The notes below the pieces were generated by a model. It was not told the origin of the DNA, ran no database searches, and saw only the letters and a program-made list of their open reading frames with translations. Shown here piece after piece: positions 61,960 through 64,000 of a stretch of 64,000 bases of DNA. Within the stretch, counting starts at the first letter, position 1, and every line of letters starts with the position of its first letter. The position numbers were made by a program, and so were the translations under genes. Source of the DNA: Prillingera fragicola (taxonomy: Eukaryota > Basidiomycota > Tremellomycetes > Trichosporonales > Trichosporonaceae); NCBI GenBank assembly GCA_002335605.1, contig BEDY01000001.1:1922001-1986000 (forward strand). The letters are read 5' to 3'.

Positions 61960-63253
61960 ATGTCCACCATCCCATTGACCGGCCCCAAGCTGGCTCGCCC
62001 ACCCTTCCCCGCAGGCTGGTCAACCCTCCCTCTCCTTCCTTCAAACCTCACTCTGGCCAACACACTTCCTGTTGGCCAGTCCTTTCTCTGGCACCGCCAT
62101 GCTCTGCCTGACGAAACTGAAGAGTACTCACGGGCAATCGACAACCCACCGCGCGTGGTGTGTCTCCGCCAGACGCCAGAGGCAATCTACTACACAGCAG
62201 TGCACCCTTCGCTTGAGGCTGCGGCTGAAGATGTGATTTCTGGCTACACGCACTCATGGCTCGACGACTACTTTCAGCTTGGACGGTATCCAGAGCTCAC
62301 GCAGCTGTACGACGAGTGGAGGCAGAGGGACACCGAGTTCTTCGCAAAGGTGGAGCTTGATGAGCGCGCGGTTGGCGTGAGGGTGTTGAGGCAAGATCCC
62401 TGGGAGTGCTTGGTCTCGTGAGTACACCGCTTGGGTGTAGCTGACAGAAAGGTTTATTACATCGGCTGCAAACAACATTCCCAGGATTACAAGTCTGTTG
62501 CACAAGTTGACGAACCGGTTCTCGCCTCCTGTCCTTTCCTTGGATAATCCCGATGGCGAAGGAGAGACAGTTTACCGTCTCTTCCCGCGAGCTCACCAGC
62601 TGCCTGAGGAGGGATTGGATCCAATCTTGCGCGAACTTGGGTTTGGATACCGTGCCGGATACCTGGACGTGACGATCGCCAGCCTGCGGACTCGCGGCGA
62701 GGTGGACACGGAGCTCGCCAGGTGGCGCTCTCTGCCATTGGACGAAGTGCGAAATGAGCTGCTCGCATTGCGCGGTGTTGGCCGCAAAGTGGCGGACTGC
62801 GTGATGCTCATGTGCATGGACCAGGTGGGTAACCAGTTCTCACAACATCACTTACACTTGCAGCCCTCCCTCGTTCCGATTGACACACACATTTACGCCA
62901 TTGCCAACCGTCACCCAAATCTCCCTTCAAAGTTCCGCAAGAAGACTTGGTCCGTCAACATGTACGACGGCGTACAGGGCTTCCTGTCTGACTCTTGGGG
63001 ACCGATGGGCGGCTGGTGCCAAGCCGTGGTGTTTGCCGCCGACCTCAAACCGCGGACACCCAAAAAGTCTTCAGCAGCCAGCACACCACTACTAATGACG
63101 CCCCGGGACGAGTCACCAACGCCTTTTAAGGCCGAGCCGGTTTCGCTCAAGCGAGAACTGGGCGGGGAAGGAGCTGTGCGACCTCCAGTCCTGAAACGCT
63201 TGCGCAGCAGCGTGTCCGCCTCTTCTACGCCAGAGAAGAAACCCCAGCTGTGA
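61960..63253 (+). CDS. OGG1: 8-oxoguanine DNA glycosylase/AP lyase Ogg1
   Basis: The model is join(61960..62417, 62452..62824, 62864..63253), 406 aa. It removes 8-oxoguanine opposite cytosine in base-excision repair. The N-terminal OGG domain reads LANTLPVGQSFLWHRH. The helix-hairpin-helix is ALRGVGRKVADCVMLM with catalytic Lys265. The GPD-like loop LVPIDTHIYAIA carries Asp284, and the 19-residue spacing equals that of human Lys249/Asp268. A Lys/Arg-rich tail with KPRTPKKSS and VLKRLRSS may be a nuclear signal. An in-frame ATG at 61771 would add 63 residues including ISRRPFLLRGNLCSRQL, which looks like a mitochondrial presequence. Dual targeting by alternative starts is possible. Intron 1 skips the AG next to the branch site. 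Confidence 0.95.
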
Positions 63254-64000
63254 GGTCTGATGCACAGTCTGTGGGACGGGAAGGAGCTCTCGCTGCGATA
63301 GCCTGCCTTCCAGATAAGCTACCCGGCCTGACGAACACCTGGACTAGAACGCAAGAAGATCACATGCCCAAGCGGCGTCCCTGTGGAGCACCCGCAACAG
63401 ACACGACCTCAAACGTGATACGCGACACACTCATACAGGCTCTCGTCCGCCCGACAGGCCGGAGATTGAGTGTGCTGGGCCTGGTGGATGTGCATGGGTG
63501 GCGGTGGCACGGATCGCATGTGGCGCAAGGCCAGGGGGTTTATCCGGGAAAGTGGCGCCTGCCGTTGCTTGCCTGACAATAGGCCGACAGGAGAACGTCC
63601 GCTGCTATTGTAGTTGCCGGCTGCTGGTATTCTCCCTGTAGCCCTGCTTGTCTGTGATGAAACAGCTCGAGCACAGGCAGGGACTGGCGGTCCTTGGAGA
63701 CAGGTTGGTCGGCATGGCGCTGGTGGCGCTGCACTGTGGCGCGACTCGCTGGCCTTCATTGCGTATCCGCCCTACTGGGCGCCTTTCAACGCCGACTGTG
63801 TACGCCTAACATCTTGCAGATCGGGCAACGCCTTTGGCTGTGCAGCATGTTGAGCTTTGAGCGTGCTATGCATGCAGCTGGAAGAATGTTGCTACCCTTT
63901 GCGGCGGCAGCCGAGCTCGAGGGCTCGACGACGGGCGATCTGTGCCACAGCCAGGGCAGCCCCCCACTGCACAGATCGCCCTGTGCCACGGCTCCGTGCT
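63254..64000. other. Intergenic 3' of OGG1 to window end
   Basis: No supported gene. Open frames at 63250-63576 (+) and 63409-63759 (-) lack motifs. An inverted repeat lies at 63933-63981. Confidence 0.45.
63933..63981. repeat. Perfect 13-bp inverted repeat
   Basis: GGGCGATCTGTGC (63933-63945) and GCACAGATCGCCC (63969-63981) are exact reverse complements around a 23-nt GC-rich loop. This is a possible transcript hairpin or binding site, and its function is unknown. Confidence 0.75.

Noticed and set aside
1..64000. Search for a mobile element, CRISPR array, phage genes or a biosynthetic cluster
   Set aside because: No transposase, reverse transcriptase, integrase, terminal repeats with target duplications, spaced direct repeats or core biosynthetic enzyme was seen. 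The gene order looks like an ordinary fungal chromosome arm.

Overview
This is a protein-dense, intron-rich chromosomal segment of a basidiomycete yeast, most likely a tremellomycete of the Trichosporonales/Cryptococcus kind. The evidence is very short spliceosomal introns (mostly 33-60 nt, donors GTRNGT, branch sites CTGAC/CTAAC close to the 3' AG), GC-rich coding bias, and a gene set typical of the group: CRZ1, RAS1, alternative oxidase, an AA14-like copper oxidase, an OCH1-type mannosyltransferase and a GT61 glycosyltransferase. I rebuilt gene models by hand. For nearly every gene the exon lengths sum to a multiple of three and the joined protein restores family motifs. No prophage, plasmid, CRISPR or transposon gene is visible.

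Layout. 1-2.7 kb: an unrecognised partial gene (-), an intron-containing tRNA-Gly(UCC), and 5-hydroxyisourate hydrolase (+). 2.7-5.8 kb: calcineurin-responsive factor CRZ1 (-), followed by a 2.6 kb spacer. 8.4-18 kb: three very small proteins that look mitochondrial, an OCH1/GT32 mannosyltransferase (-), alternative oxidase (-) and a GPI-type secreted protein (+). 18.7-31 kb: RAS1 (-), a 901-aa alpha/beta hydrolase (-), a SET-domain protein (+), an unknown protein (-), PEX2 (-) and an ITFG1/TIP-like FG-GAP membrane protein (+). 32-41 kb: AA14-like oxidase with a 33-nt minisatellite tail (+), GT61 transferase (+), 3-hydroxyisobutyrate-dehydrogenase-like reductase (+) and a DHHC palmitoyltransferase (-). 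41-51 kb: TRAP-alpha (+), MAM33 (-), an RNase T2-like protein lacking both catalytic histidines and ending RDEL (+), a HAD phosphatase (-), an M20 carboxypeptidase (+) and PCF11 (-). 51-64 kb: a 1293-aa protein with a PIP-box-like motif and a CANIN-like C-terminus (+), an M28 peptidase of the glutamate-carboxypeptidase type (-), proteasome RPN7 (+), an auxin-efflux-carrier-family transporter (-) and OGG1 (+).

Functional threads. Secretory-pathway and cell-surface genes dominate: OCH1-like, GT61, TRAP-alpha, DHHC, the AA14-like enzyme, the GPI protein, and M20 and M28 peptidases with His-rich linkers. Signalling (RAS1, CRZ1), mitochondria (AOX, MAM33, small membrane proteins) and genome maintenance (OGG1, CANIN-like, SET) are also present. 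Genes are independent units, often in divergent pairs with short shared promoters or in convergent pairs.

The most unusual signal is at the level of splicing. The HAD phosphatase model needs a one-nucleotide exon to spell its catalytic motif. Other genes use exons of 4, 9, 10, 11, 12, 17, 20 and 22 nt. Several introns skip an AG lying immediately after the branch site in favour of the next AG. The second striking item is the RNase T2-fold pseudoenzyme with an ER-retrieval-like tail.
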